In this document: positions 45,176 through 54,605 of the stretch, piece after piece | Layout of the letters: the number at the start of each line of letters is the position of its first letter | How positions within the stretch are numbered: position 1 is the stretch's first letter | Assembly (NCBI RefSeq): GCF_004799515.1 | Contig: NZ_SSMX01000030.1 | Coordinates: forward strand, 1-64,000 | Direction: 5' to 3' | Length of the DNA: 64,000 bases | Source of the DNA: Phenylobacterium sp. | GTDB lineage: Bacteria > Pseudomonadota > Alphaproteobacteria > Caulobacterales > Caulobacteraceae | Made by a program: the position numbers and the translations under genes | The notes under the pieces: generated by a model | Database searches by the model: none | What the model saw: only the letters and a program-made list of their open reading frames with translations | Told to the model about the DNA's origin: nothing

Positions 45176-45934
45176 ATGACGTCCCGCAAACTTGCCCTCG
45201 TGGCCGCGGCCTGCGGCCTTCTGGCCCTGCCGCTCGCCGCCGGCGTTCTGCCGATCGCGCGAGCCGCCGCCGCGTCGCCGGCCCAGGCGCTGCCCGCGCC
45301 GAAGATCGACGTCGCCCTGACCGCGGCCGGCAAGACGGAGACCGCCGTGCTCTCCGGCGGCTGCTTCTGGGGCGTCCAGGGCGTGTTCGAGCACGTGAAG
45401 GGCGTGAAGAAGGTCTATTCCGGCTATTCCGGCGGTCCGGGCTCCATGGCCCAGTACGAACGGGTCAGCACCGGCATGACCGGCCACGCGGAGTCGGTGG
45501 AGATCACCTTCGACCCGCAACAGATCAGCTACGGCGAGATCCTGCGGATCTTCTTCACGGTCGCCACCGATCCGACCCAGCTCAACATGCAGTTCCCGGA
45601 CGAGGGGACGCAGTATCGGAACGAGATCTTCTACGCGACCCCGGACCAGAAGCGGGTGGCCGAGGCCTATATCCAGCAGCTGAACGACGCCCATGTGTTC
45701 CGCAAGCCGATCGTCACGCGCGTCGACCCGCTGAAGGGGTTCTTCAAGGCCGAGGACTACCACCAGGACTACCTGACCCGGCACCCTGAGCAGCCCTATA
45801 TCGCCACCTACGACATCCCGAAGGTGGCCATGCTGCGCCAGGTGTTCCCGGACCGCTACATCGCCACGCCGACGACCGTGTTCCCACTGGACGGGTCGAA
45901 GGCCCGGCCGATGAAGACCGCCGGGGTTTCCTAA
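45176..45934 (+). CDS. msrA: Secreted peptide-methionine (S)-S-oxide reductase, single-Cys MsrA
   Basis: 252 residues from ATG 45176, which has GGAGAG upstream and begins a signal peptide (LALVAAACGLLALPLAAG). The MsrA core follows with catalytic Cys in LSGGCFWGVQGVFE, GYSGG and EDYHQDYLTRHPEQPYI. MsrA reduces methionine-S-sulfoxide in proteins. Apart from the signal peptide, the only Cys is the catalytic one, so it needs an external thiol donor; a periplasmic DsbD-type protein is coded at 58401-60509. Exported MsrA proteins protect envelope proteins from oxidants. Confidence 0.88.
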   Translation: MTSRKLALVAAACGLLALPLAAGVLPIARAAAASPAQALPAPKIDVALTAAGKTETAVLSGGCFWGVQGVFEHVKGVKKVYSGYSGGPGSMAQYERVSTGMTGHAESVEITFDPQQISYGEILRIFFTVATDPTQLNMQFPDEGTQYRNEIFYATPDQKRVAEAYIQQLNDAHVFRKPIVTRVDPLKGFFKAEDYHQDYLTRHPEQPYIATYDIPKVAMLRQVFPDRYIATPTTVFPLDGSKARPMKTAGVS

Positions 45935-45947
45935 GCGCCGATGGCGG

Positions 45948-47546
45948 CTAGAGCGGCCCGAGTTCCGGCGCGGCCTTCACGCTGACGGTGTTCCCGGGCT
46001 TCCATTCCGGCTTGGGATAGCCGGTGGCTGGATCGCGCGGCTGGGGGTGGAAACGCTCGCCCACGAACATATCGAGCCGGCGCTGGTGCTTGCGATCCAG
46101 CCAGACGTCGTCGATCTCCGGCCGGATCACTCGGGCGAAGTCGGCGGCCATCTCGGTGTTGAACCAGCTCTCGTAGGCCACGGCCAGGACGCGCTGGCCG
46201 CTGGCGGCGTCGAGCGGGGCGCTGGCCTCGGCCTGGTTGCCGGCGCGGGTCCCGCGGATCCACATCTTGAGCGGCGCGGCCAGCGGCTCACGGAAGTAGG
46301 CGCGGCCGTAGTAGGCCAGGGAATAGTAGAGGAAGCGGTTGTTGACCGCGATCGCCGAGAGGCCCGCCGGGCCCTCCGCGCGGGCCTTGCGCACGATGAT
46401 GTCGGCGGTCTGGTCCCAGCCACGGGCGCGCTTGACCGCGTTGGCCTGGCCCAGGCTGTCCGCGAGCCGGGGCTGTAGAATGAAGGCCAGGAAGGCCACG
46501 GCGACCACGCCTTGGATGGCGAAGGTGGCGATCATCAGCCGGCGCGCCCGCCAGCGCACCAGCCAGCCGGCGACCAGCACCGCGCCGGCCAGGTAACTGG
46601 CGCCCGACCAGTTGGCGTTGGCGCGGCTGACGAAGGCCTGAGCCGCGACGATCGCGATCGGCGGCAGGGTAAAACACAGCAGCAATATATCGGCGGGCTC
46701 CAGCCGCCGGCGCCAGGCCAGGATTATGGCGCCGGCGAGAAGCACCGCGAACGGAATCGGCCCGAAGACGGCGAACTGGGCGCCCAGGAACTCGCCCAGG
46801 CCGCGCAGGTTGAACAGCCGCGCGGCGCTCCACTGGGCGTCGGCGGCGGTGTGCTGGAAGGTGGCGAATCCGTGCGCGGCGTTCCACGCCAGGTTGGGGG
46901 CCATCACCGCCAGGAACACGGCGAGCGCGACGCCGGCCGAGGCCGCCGACCAGTTGCGGCGCGCGGTTTGCGAGGCCGCAAGGTGCAGGCCGATGCCGAT
47001 CAGGGCGTAGACCGCGGCGTACTTGCTCAGGAACGCCAGCCCGAGGCTCGAGCCCAGGGCCGCGGCGAGCTGCAGACGGCGGCGGCCGTCCGCGCCTTGC
47101 AGGGCCACATAGGCCATCAGTGAGAGGCCCAGGAAGAACAGCAGCGGCGCGTCGGTGGCCACCACCGTCGCCGAGAGCTGGATGGCCGGGGCGAGCGCAT
47201 AGAGGGCCGCCGCCGCCAGGCCTGCGCGGGCGCCGTAGAGCCTTCGGCCGAGCCAGAATGCGGTCAGGGCCGCCCCGCCTTGGAACAGCGCCGCCGGCAG
47301 CCGCACCCAGGCCTCGGCGTCGCCGCCCAAGGCGGTGGACGCCCAGATCGCCCAGGCGATGACCGGGGGCTTGGAATAGTAGCCGAAGGCCAGGGTGCGC
47401 GACCAAAGCCAGTACTGGGCCTCGTCGGGATAGAGCTCCAGGGGTGTACGGAAGAGCGCGATCAGCCGCACCAGGGTCAGTCCGAGAATCAGCAGCCAGG
47501 CCGCCTGGGCGTCCTTGTTGTCGCCCGGTCGGTGCGTCTCAGACAT
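45948..47546 (-). CDS. ArnT/PMT-like glycosyltransferase (GT39/GT83)
   Basis: 532 residues from ATG 47546 (MSETHRPGDN). Many membrane helices with the GT-C signature in the first loop, TPLELYPDEAQYWLWSRTLAFGYYSKPPVIAWAI (catalytic Asp-Glu), as in the PMT_2/ArnT families that move sugars from polyprenyl-phosphate donors to lipid A or proteins at the periplasmic face. A periplasmic C-terminal domain follows. Acceptor unknown. The gene ends just after msrA, convergent. Confidence 0.82.
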   Translation of the reverse strand: MSETHRPGDNKDAQAAWLLILGLTLVRLIALFRTPLELYPDEAQYWLWSRTLAFGYYSKPPVIAWAIWASTALGGDAEAWVRLPAALFQGGAALTAFWLGRRLYGARAGLAAAALYALAPAIQLSATVVATDAPLLFFLGLSLMAYVALQGADGRRRLQLAAALGSSLGLAFLSKYAAVYALIGIGLHLAASQTARRNWSAASAGVALAVFLAVMAPNLAWNAAHGFATFQHTAADAQWSAARLFNLRGLGEFLGAQFAVFGPIPFAVLLAGAIILAWRRRLEPADILLLCFTLPPIAIVAAQAFVSRANANWSGASYLAGAVLVAGWLVRWRARRLMIATFAIQGVVAVAFLAFILQPRLADSLGQANAVKRARGWDQTADIIVRKARAEGPAGLSAIAVNNRFLYYSLAYYGRAYFREPLAAPLKMWIRGTRAGNQAEASAPLDAASGQRVLAVAYESWFNTEMAADFARVIRPEIDDVWLDRKHQRRLDMFVGERFHPQPRDPATGYPKPEWKPGNTVSVKAAPELGPL

Positions 47547-47670
47547 CCGTGAACCTACCATTTTGTCTCGCGCCGCGCCTAAACGGACGGCCGTCTTTAA
47601 GGCGCCGGCGCCACAGTTGCGGACTTCTGGACGCCAATGTGGCCGCGAGGCGACGCCATCGTAGCAAAAG

Positions 47671-47692
47671 CGTCACCAACGGATGCCATCTG
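47671..47692 (+). promoter_or_regulatory. 22-bp block conserved upstream of both TonB receptor genes
   Basis: CGTCACCAACGGATGCCATC plus TG matches 50634-50655 at 19 of 22 positions. The remainder of the two upstream regions is not obviously alike. It may be part of the shared promoter or a regulator site. Confidence 0.4.
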
Positions 47693-47698
47693 GGCCAT

Positions 47699-47735
47699 AT
47701 ACGCCGTAAGAGTACGCCGTAAGATTACAACGTGA
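47699..47735 (+). promoter_or_regulatory. Three tandem TTAC-N3-GTAA-type sites with 13-bp period (receptor 1)
   Basis: ATACGCCGTAA (47699), GTACGCCGTAA (47712) and TTACAACGTGA (47725) start exactly 13 bp apart, each one mismatch from TTAC-N3-GTAA. A further half site TTAC follows at 47739. They lie 55-90 bp before the ATG of the first receptor. Confidence 0.6.
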
Positions 47736-47789
47736 AGGTTACGGGGCCGTCCGGGGTGGCGTCTCCGCGGCTGTCCAAGAGGGGATACT

Positions 47790-50348
47790 ATGAAACTCAA
47801 ACTGAATCGCGCGCTCTGCGCGAGCACCGCCATGGCTACGGGGCTGCTGATGGCGTCCGCGGCCCTGGCGCAATCGACCGCCACCCAGGTGCAGGAGCTG
47901 GTCGTCACCGGCGCCCACGGGCAGCCCAACATCGCGGGTGTGATCACCCAGGTGCAAGAGGCCAAGGACGTCTCGATCGTCGGCCAGACCTTCATCGCCC
48001 ACCAGGCCGCGGGCCAGAACTTCGCCCAGCTGATCAACCTGCTGCCGGGCGTGACCTACACGACGGAAGACGCCTATGGCAACCTGTCGAGCGACCTGCA
48101 CATCCACGGCTTCGACAGCGCCCACATCGGCGTGACCATCGACGGCGTGCCGGTGAACGACACCGGCAACTACGCCCTCTATCCCGGCGAATATCTGACC
48201 CCGGAACTCACCGACCACGTCATCGTCAACCTGGGTGCGACCTCGGTGGACAGCCCGACGGCCTCGGCGGTGGGCGGCACGGTCGAGGTGGTGACCAAGC
48301 TGCCGACGAAGGACCCGGAGGTGATCAGCAACCTCAGCGCCGGCAGCTTCGACTACAGCCGCTACTATCTTGAAGCCGATTCCGGCGAGGTTGGCCCCTG
48401 GGGCACCCGCATGTTCCTCTCCGGCAACTACGACCACTACGACAAGTGGGTCGGCTCCGGCGACGAAATGAAGGAGGGCCTGGACGCCCGCATCTATCAA
48501 CCGCTGAAGGGCAGCGACTTCCTCAGCCTATCGGCCAGCTACCTGGTGGAGCACGACTACTTCTACGAATCGTCCTCTCCGGCGCAGTTCGCCAACACGG
48601 CCGCCGGCGCCGGCAAGAACACCCTGGACTTCAACACCCAGTGGGCCGTCCCGACCGCGATCGATGGCAAGGCCGACACCACCGGCTCGGGCACCGGCCC
48701 GGGCTTCCTGCAGGGCTCGGCCGACAGCAACTTCTGGGCCCTGCATCCCAACCCGGTGATCTTCGGCACCATCCGCGGCGCCTCGAAGTTCTCGCTGACC
48801 GACAGCCTGACCTTCACCTTTGACCCGTCGTTCTTCTACACCCTGGCCAACGGCGGCGGCGTGACCGCGCTTTCGGAAACCGACCCGCGCCTGAAGGGCA
48901 ATTGCCTGACCTGCCGGGGCGTGGACCTGAACGGCGACGGCGACGTCCTGGACACCGTCAACGTCTATTCGCCCAGCAACACCAATACCCGCCGCTACGG
49001 CCTGACGAGCTCGCTGCTCTGGGACCTGGACGAGCACAACCACTTCTCGCTGGGCTACACCCTCGACTACGGCATGCACCGTCAGACCGGCGAGATGGGC
49101 TACATCGATCAGGCGACCGGCATGCCGGGCTCGATCTTCGGCGGCAAGCAGGGCTGGGGCTCGACCGACATCGTGACGGACGACGGGTCGATCATGCGCT
49201 CGCGTGACCGCCACTCGATCGCCGAGCTGAACCAATTCGACCTGAACTACATCGGCAAGTTCATCGACGATAAGCTGCACGTGAACGTCGGCATCCGCGA
49301 TCCCTACTTCAAGCGCGACCTCGAGCAGTTCTGCTACACGTACAACGGCACCAGCGCCTATTGCGACACCATCGCCCAGTCGTTGGTTCAGGCGGCCTAC
49401 AACGCCGGGGTCGCGGCGGGGAACACCAACGCCCTCTCGACCCTCTTGTTCGGCAAGACCGGCTCGATCTCCTTCGACACCACCACCAAGACGCCGAACT
49501 TCCGGATGCCGTTCAGCCAGAGCTTCAACTACAACAAGGTGCTGCCGAACGCGGGCGCGACCTATCGGATCACCGACGATCAGATGGTCTACGCCACCTA
49601 CGCCGAGGGCTTCTCGGCGCCGAAGACCGACGACCTCTATTCATCGACCACCGCGGTGGTGCAGCCGGAAACCTCGGACGCCTATGCGGTCGGCTGGCGC
49701 TACCAGAGTTCTGTGGTGACCAGCTCGTTCAGCCTGTGGGACACCGAGTACCACAACCGCATCGTGCAATCGTACGACCCGACCGACCCGACGCTGTCGA
49801 TCGACCGCAACATCGGCGACGTGCGGCTCTACGGCGTCGATCTGGAAGCCGGGGCCCAGCCCTGGGAACACTTCACGATCTACGCCTCGGGCAACTACAC
49901 CCAGTCGGACGTGCTCTCGAACGAGATCGTCGCCACCAGCGGCGCCCTGCCGCTGGCCCTGCCCACCAAGGGCAAGGAGCTGGTGCTGCAGCCGAAGTAC
50001 AGCGCCGCCCTCAGCACGCGCTACGACTTCGGCTGGATCGATGTCGGCGCGAACGTGAAGTACCTGGGCAAGCGTTGGATCGACGACATGAACACCGCCC
50101 AGATGCCCGACGTCACCACGGTGGATCTCGACGGCCGTATGCCGATCACCTGGTGGGGCGCGCAGAACACCTATCTGCAGTTCAACATCATGAACTTCAC
50201 CAACACGCGCCAGCCGATCCACGTCTCGTCGGTCTCGAACGCCAACGCGGTCGTCCTGACGCCGACCTATACGAAACCGGCGTCGACCTACTACTATTAC
50301 TACAACCAGCCCCGCACCTTCATGATCACCCTGCACGCGCAGTTCTGA
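47790..50348 (+). CDS. TonB-dependent outer-membrane receptor, copy 1
   Basis: 852 residues: signal peptide (LLMASAALAQ), TonB box VQELVVTGAH at about 34-43, plug domain (FAQLINLLPGVTYTTEDAYG, IHGFDSAHIGVTIDGVPVNDTGNY, SAVGGTVEVVTKLP), then a 22-strand beta-barrel ending in LHAQF with a terminal Phe for BAM assembly. Substrate is unknown; no carbohydrate, heme or siderophore marker is seen. GGGGA precedes the ATG. An end-to-end paralogue lies 537 bp downstream. The upstream operator array suggests repression by an unidentified regulator. aguA-aguB follow the second copy. Confidence 0.92.
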   Translation: MKLKLNRALCASTAMATGLLMASAALAQSTATQVQELVVTGAHGQPNIAGVITQVQEAKDVSIVGQTFIAHQAAGQNFAQLINLLPGVTYTTEDAYGNLSSDLHIHGFDSAHIGVTIDGVPVNDTGNYALYPGEYLTPELTDHVIVNLGATSVDSPTASAVGGTVEVVTKLPTKDPEVISNLSAGSFDYSRYYLEADSGEVGPWGTRMFLSGNYDHYDKWVGSGDEMKEGLDARIYQPLKGSDFLSLSASYLVEHDYFYESSSPAQFANTAAGAGKNTLDFNTQWAVPTAIDGKADTTGSGTGPGFLQGSADSNFWALHPNPVIFGTIRGASKFSLTDSLTFTFDPSFFYTLANGGGVTALSETDPRLKGNCLTCRGVDLNGDGDVLDTVNVYSPSNTNTRRYGLTSSLLWDLDEHNHFSLGYTLDYGMHRQTGEMGYIDQATGMPGSIFGGKQGWGSTDIVTDDGSIMRSRDRHSIAELNQFDLNYIGKFIDDKLHVNVGIRDPYFKRDLEQFCYTYNGTSAYCDTIAQSLVQAAYNAGVAAGNTNALSTLLFGKTGSISFDTTTKTPNFRMPFSQSFNYNKVLPNAGATYRITDDQMVYATYAEGFSAPKTDDLYSSTTAVVQPETSDAYAVGWRYQSSVVTSSFSLWDTEYHNRIVQSYDPTDPTLSIDRNIGDVRLYGVDLEAGAQPWEHFTIYASGNYTQSDVLSNEIVATSGALPLALPTKGKELVLQPKYSAALSTRYDFGWIDVGANVKYLGKRWIDDMNTAQMPDVTTVDLDGRMPITWWGAQNTYLQFNIMNFTNTRQPIHVSSVSNANAVVLTPTYTKPASTYYYYYNQPRTFMITLHAQF

Positions 50349-50376
50349 TCGAGAACTCCCTGGCGGAGGTTTCTGA

Positions 50377-50406
50377 GGGGCGGCCCGGCGACGGGCCGCC
50401 CCTTTC
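50377..50406 (+). terminator. Intrinsic terminator of receptor 1
   Basis: GGGGCGGCCCG (50377-50387) pairs perfectly with CGGGCCGCCCC (50392-50402) around GCGA, then TTTCGTTT. The same hairpin recurs after receptor 2. Confidence 0.85.
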
Positions 50407-50408
50407 GT

Positions 50409-50524
50409 TTGCGCGGCCGCAAGCTGCCGCCCTTTCGTGCGCCTCGGCAGTCAAAGCCTGGGGCCGTCGGTGATTTCGACTTGCGTGCAATCCAGCCTGC
50501 AACATAGGCGCTTGGGATACGTTT
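50409..50524. other. Left part of the 537-bp gap between receptor genes
   Basis: No coding frame with a ribosome-binding site was seen in the 50349-50885 gap. Base composition drops to a lower GC toward 50510-50780, where the operator pairs, the conserved 22-bp block and a stem-loop lie (listed separately). Confidence 0.5.
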
Positions 50525-50558
50525 TTACATTGTAAGCATATAAGTATTTACGATGTAA
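50525..50558 (+). promoter_or_regulatory. Operator pair 1 of receptor 2 (TTAC-N3-GTAA)
   Basis: TTACATTGTAA (50525-50535) and TTACGATGTAA (50548-50558) are perfect inverted half-sites with starts 23 bp apart. Confidence 0.65.
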
Positions 50559-50633
50559 GATTTGCGAAAACCTTAGAAAATATGGAATTCTACAGGGGGC
50601 GGTCCAGAGATTGACCATCCTCTTTCATTTGCT

Positions 50634-50674
50634 CGTCACAAACTGATGCCATTTGCCGGCTTCTCGGCAAATGG
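50634..50674 (+). promoter_or_regulatory. Conserved block and stem-loop upstream of receptor 2
   Basis: The block 50634-50655 repeats the element at 47671-47692 (19 of 22). It runs into a perfect 10-bp hairpin CCATTTGCCG/CGGCAAATGG (50649-50674, loop GCTTCT) that copy 1 lacks. No T-tract follows, so it is not a terminator. Confidence 0.45.
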
Positions 50675-50746
50675 GTCCAATGTAGATGTCAATGAAGGCG
50701 GCGGAGTTGGATTCTTTACGAGATGAAATACATCTGGCGTCCGCAT

Positions 50747-50780
50747 TTACACTGTAATTCTACAGGTTCTTACATCGTAA
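50747..50780 (+). promoter_or_regulatory. Operator pair 2 of receptor 2 (TTAC-N3-GTAA)
   Basis: TTACACTGTAA (50747-50757) and TTACATCGTAA (50770-50780), again 23 bp apart and perfect. The second ends about 105 bp before the ATG at 50886. Confidence 0.65.
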
Positions 50781-50885
50781 ATGTTTGACCAGGAGCCGAC
50801 GAATACAACTACGGGCCATATGGCCGAATCAAGGCAGCGCCGCCGTCTGGGGAGACGGCGCCGCAGGGCTTCAAGAGGGGAAAGA

Positions 50886-53474
50886 ATGCAATTGAAACTG
50901 AACCGCGCGCTCTGCGCGTCCACCGCCCTGGTTACGGGTCTGCTGATGGCTTCCGCAGCCTCGGCGCAGTCGACCGCCACCCAGGTCCAGGAACTGGTCG
51001 TCACCGGCGCCCATGGCCAGCCGACCGTCGCGGGTGTGATCACCCAGGTGCAGGAGGCGAAGGACGTCTCGGTCGTCAACCACGAGTTCTTCGAGCACCA
51101 GACGGTAGGCGAGAACTTTGCCCAGCTGATCAACCTGCTGCCGGGCGTGACCTACACGTCGGAAGACGCCTACGGGAACCTCTCCGGCGACCTGCACATC
51201 CACGGCTTCGACGGCGCCCACATCGGCGTGACCATCGACGGCGTGCCGGTGAACGACACCGGCAACTACGCGATCTTCCCAGGTGAGTACCTGACGCCGG
51301 AGATCACCGACCATATCATCGTGAACCTGGGCGCGACCTCGGTGGACAGCCCGACGGCCTCGGCGGTGGGCGGCACGGTCGAGATCGTGACCAAGCTCCC
51401 GACCAAGGACCCGGAACTCATCTTCCAGCCCAGCGTCGGCAGCTACGACTACACCCGCTACTACGTCGAGGGCGACACCGGCGAGATCGGCCCGTGGGGC
51501 ACCCGCATTTTCCTCGCCGGCAACTACGACCACTACGACAAGTTCGTCGGCTCCGGCGACGAGATGAAGGAAGGCTTCGACGCCCGCATCTATCAGCCGC
51601 TGAAGGGCAGCGACTTCCTCAGCCTGTCGGCCAGCTATCTGCTCGAGCACGACTACTTCTACGAGTCGTCCTCGCCGTCGCAGTTCGCCCAGACCGCGCT
51701 CGGAATCGGCAAGAACAACCTGGACTTCAACACCCAGTGGATCGCGCCGACCGCGGTCAACGGCAAGGCGGACACCCCCGCCGGCAGCGCTTCGGGCAGC
51801 CCGGCGATATTCCCGGGCCAGGAGCAGGGCAGCGCCGGGGCCAGCGGCTACGACGGCAATTTCTGGGCCCTGCACCCCAACCCGGTGATCTTCGGCACCA
51901 TCCGCGGCGCCTCGAAGTTCTCGCTGACCGACAGCCTGACCTTCACCTTTGACCCGTCGTTTTTCTACACCCTGGCCAACGGCGGCGGCGTCACGGCCGT
52001 GTCCGAAAGCGATCCGCGGCTGAAGGGCAATTGCCTGACCTGTGCGGGCGTGGACCTGAACGGCGACCACGACTTCCTCGACACCGTCGATCTCTACTCA
52101 CCCAGCAACACCAACACCCGCCGCTACGGCCTTTCGAGTTCGCTGCTCTGGGACCTGGACGAGCACAACCACTTCTCGCTGGGCTACACCCTCGACTACG
52201 GCATGCACCGCCAGACCGGCGAGCTGGGCTTCATCGATCCGGAGACGGGTCTGCCGGGCTCGATCTTCGGCGGCAAGGACGGGGCAGGCTCGACCAAGGT
52301 CATCACCGCCGACGGCAGCTTCCTGCGCTCGCGCGACCGCCACTCGGTCGCCGAGCTGAACCAGTTCGACCTGAACTACATCGGCAAGTTCCTGGACGAC
52401 AGGCTGCACCTGAACGTCGGCATCCGCGATCCGTACTTCAAGCGCGACCTCGAGCAGTTCTGCTACACCTTCAACGGCACCAGCGCCTATTGCGACACCG
52501 TCAGCCCGGCCCTGGTGCAGGCGGCGTTCAACGCCGGGGTCGCGGCGGGGAACACCAATGCGCTGTCGACCCTCTTGTTCGGCAAGACCGGCTCGATCTC
52601 CTTCGACCCGGTGACCAAGGCCCCGAACTTCCGGATGCCGTTCAGCCAGACCTTCAACTTCAACAAGATACTGCCCAACGCCGGCGCGACCTATCGGATC
52701 ACCGACGATCAGATGATCTACGCCACCTATGCTGAAGGCTATTCGGCGCCGAAGACCGACGACCTCTATTCATCGACCACCGCGGTGGTGCAGCCGGAAA
52801 CCTCGGACGCCTATGTGGTCGGCTGGCGCTATCAGAGCCAGGCGGTGACCACCTCGTTCAGCCTGTGGGACACCGAGTACCACAACCGCATCGTGCAGTC
52901 GTTCGACCCAACCGACCCGACGCTGTCGATCGACCGCAACATCGGCGACGTTCGGCTCTATGGCCTCGACCTGGAAGCCGGCGCCCAGCCGTTCGAGCAC
53001 TTCACGATCTACGCCTCGGGCGAGTACACCCAGTCCGACGTGCTCTCGAACGAGATCGTCGCCAGCGCTGGCGCCCTGCCGCTGGCCCTGCCCACCAAGG
53101 GCAAGGAGCTGGTGCTGCAGCCGAAGTACAGCGCCGCCCTCAACGCCCGCTATGATTTCGGCTGGATCAACATCGGCGGCAACGTGAAGTACCAGGGCAA
53201 GCGGTGGATCGACGACATGAACACCGCCCAGATGCCTGACGTCACCACGGTGGATTTCGACGCGCGTATGCCGATCTCCTGGTGGGGCGCGCAGAACACC
53301 TACCTGCAGCTCAACGTCCTGAACCTGACCAACACGCGCCAGCCGATCCGGGTGTCGTCGGTCTCCAACGCCAGCGCGGTCGTGGTCGACGGCAGCCCCA
53401 TCTCGGCGAAGTCGTTCTTCTACTTCTACAACCAGCCCCGCACCTTCTCGATCACCCTGCACGCGCAGTTCTGA
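50886..53474 (+). CDS. TonB-dependent outer-membrane receptor, copy 2
   Basis: 862 residues from ATG 50886 (MQLKLNRALCAST), preceded by GAGGGG; an upstream in-frame start would bury the signal peptide. It aligns along its whole length with copy 1, including the TonB box VQELVVTGAH, plug and C-terminal LHAQF. The main difference is a Gly/Ser-rich loop about 10 residues longer near residues 295-325 (SGSPAIFPGQEQGSAG). Duplication includes the 3' flank: both genes end with TGATCGAGAACTCC and a near-identical hairpin. Substrate unknown. Confidence 0.92.
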   Translation: MQLKLNRALCASTALVTGLLMASAASAQSTATQVQELVVTGAHGQPTVAGVITQVQEAKDVSVVNHEFFEHQTVGENFAQLINLLPGVTYTSEDAYGNLSGDLHIHGFDGAHIGVTIDGVPVNDTGNYAIFPGEYLTPEITDHIIVNLGATSVDSPTASAVGGTVEIVTKLPTKDPELIFQPSVGSYDYTRYYVEGDTGEIGPWGTRIFLAGNYDHYDKFVGSGDEMKEGFDARIYQPLKGSDFLSLSASYLLEHDYFYESSSPSQFAQTALGIGKNNLDFNTQWIAPTAVNGKADTPAGSASGSPAIFPGQEQGSAGASGYDGNFWALHPNPVIFGTIRGASKFSLTDSLTFTFDPSFFYTLANGGGVTAVSESDPRLKGNCLTCAGVDLNGDHDFLDTVDLYSPSNTNTRRYGLSSSLLWDLDEHNHFSLGYTLDYGMHRQTGELGFIDPETGLPGSIFGGKDGAGSTKVITADGSFLRSRDRHSVAELNQFDLNYIGKFLDDRLHLNVGIRDPYFKRDLEQFCYTFNGTSAYCDTVSPALVQAAFNAGVAAGNTNALSTLLFGKTGSISFDPVTKAPNFRMPFSQTFNFNKILPNAGATYRITDDQMIYATYAEGYSAPKTDDLYSSTTAVVQPETSDAYVVGWRYQSQAVTTSFSLWDTEYHNRIVQSFDPTDPTLSIDRNIGDVRLYGLDLEAGAQPFEHFTIYASGEYTQSDVLSNEIVASAGALPLALPTKGKELVLQPKYSAALNARYDFGWINIGGNVKYQGKRWIDDMNTAQMPDVTTVDFDARMPISWWGAQNTYLQLNVLNLTNTRQPIRVSSVSNASAVVVDGSPISAKSFFYFYNQPRTFSITLHAQF

Positions 53475-53499
53475 TCGAGAACTCCATAGCGGAGGTTCT

Positions 53500-53528
53500 G
53501 GGGCGGCCCGCGTGCGGGCCGCCCCTTT
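53500..53528 (+). terminator. Intrinsic terminator of receptor 2
   Basis: GGGGCGGCCCGC pairs with GCGGGCCGCCCC (53500-53525, very short loop), followed by TTTCG. It is the twin of the hairpin after receptor 1. Confidence 0.85.
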
Positions 53529-53600
53529 CGTCTACGCGGGTCCTTGACGGCCCGGCCCCAGCGGACCATCTGCGCGCGTCTCCTAAAATTGGAGTCTGGG

Positions 53601-54605
53601 ATGACCGTCACCGTACCGCCCGAATGGGCGCCGCACCGCGCCATGTGGCTGGGCTTCCCCAGCCATGCGGAGCTGTGGGAGGACGACCTGCCGGCCGCCC
53701 AGGCCGAGGTGGGGGCGCTGGCCCGCGCCCTGGCCGGCCCGGGCGGGGAACGGGTGCGGCTGATGACCGGCTCGGCGGAGGGCGAGGCGGACGCTCGCGC
53801 CCAGTTGGGCGGCGTCGAGGGGATCGAGATCGTCCCTGGCGCCTTTGGCGACATCTGGCTGCGCGACACCGGCCCGATCTTCGCCAAGCGGCCGGACGGC
53901 GACGTCGCGCTGGCCTTCCGCTTCAACGGCTGGGGCGGCAAGTACCAGCTGGCGCACGACGACACCGTGGCCGCCCAGATCGCCGAGGCCTCGGGCGTCC
54001 CGCTGGTCGCCCACGACTTCATCCTGGAAGGCGGCGCGGTCGACCACGACGGCGAAGGCACGGTGCTGACCACCGGCCAGTGCGTGCTGAACGCCAACCG
54101 CAATCCCGGCTGGACCGACGCGAAGGCGCAGGCCGCCTTCGCCCAGGCCTTCGGGGCGCGGAAGGTGCTGTGGCTGGGCGAGGGCCTGGCCAACGACCAC
54201 ACCGACGGCCACGTGGACAACCTGGCGCGCTTCGTGGCGCCGGGCGTGGTCGCCTGTCCGGTCGCCTTCGGCCGCGGCGATCCCAACGCGGCGGCCTACG
54301 ATGACGCCGCGCGCCGGCTGCAGGGGATGACCGACGCTTCGGGCCGCAAGCTGGAGGTGATGCGCATCCCGTCGCCCGGCTGGATCGATGGCGATGAAGG
54401 CAAGGCCGCCCCGGCCAGCCACATGAACTTCCTGATCGCCAACAAGGCCGTCATCGTCCCGATCTACGCCGAGGCGCCCGGCCGCTTCGCCGTCGAGGCC
54501 CTGGAGCACCTGTTCCCCGGCCGCGAGGTGATCGGGCTTCCGTCCCACGCCATCCTGACCGGCGGCGGCTCCTTCCACTGCATCAGCCAGCAGGAGCCCG
54601 CCTGA
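53601..54605 (+). CDS. aguA: Agmatine deiminase
   Basis: 334 residues from ATG 53601 with GGAG upstream. Agmatine deiminase converts agmatine to N-carbamoylputrescine. Motifs: VPPEWAPHRAMWLGFPSH at the N-terminus, DIWLRDTGPIF, NDHTDGHVDNLARFV (catalytic Asp/His) and the nucleophile Cys in GGGSFHCISQQEPA at the C-terminus. Its TGA overlaps the aguB ATG. The pair makes putrescine from arginine-derived agmatine; no speA is in view, so agmatine may be imported. The receptors upstream end at a terminator, so they are probably separate units. Confidence 0.93.
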   Translation: MTVTVPPEWAPHRAMWLGFPSHAELWEDDLPAAQAEVGALARALAGPGGERVRLMTGSAEGEADARAQLGGVEGIEIVPGAFGDIWLRDTGPIFAKRPDGDVALAFRFNGWGGKYQLAHDDTVAAQIAEASGVPLVAHDFILEGGAVDHDGEGTVLTTGQCVLNANRNPGWTDAKAQAAFAQAFGARKVLWLGEGLANDHTDGHVDNLARFVAPGVVACPVAFGRGDPNAAAYDDAARRLQGMTDASGRKLEVMRIPSPGWIDGDEGKAAPASHMNFLIANKAVIVPIYAEAPGRFAVEALEHLFPGREVIGLPSHAILTGGGSFHCISQQEPA

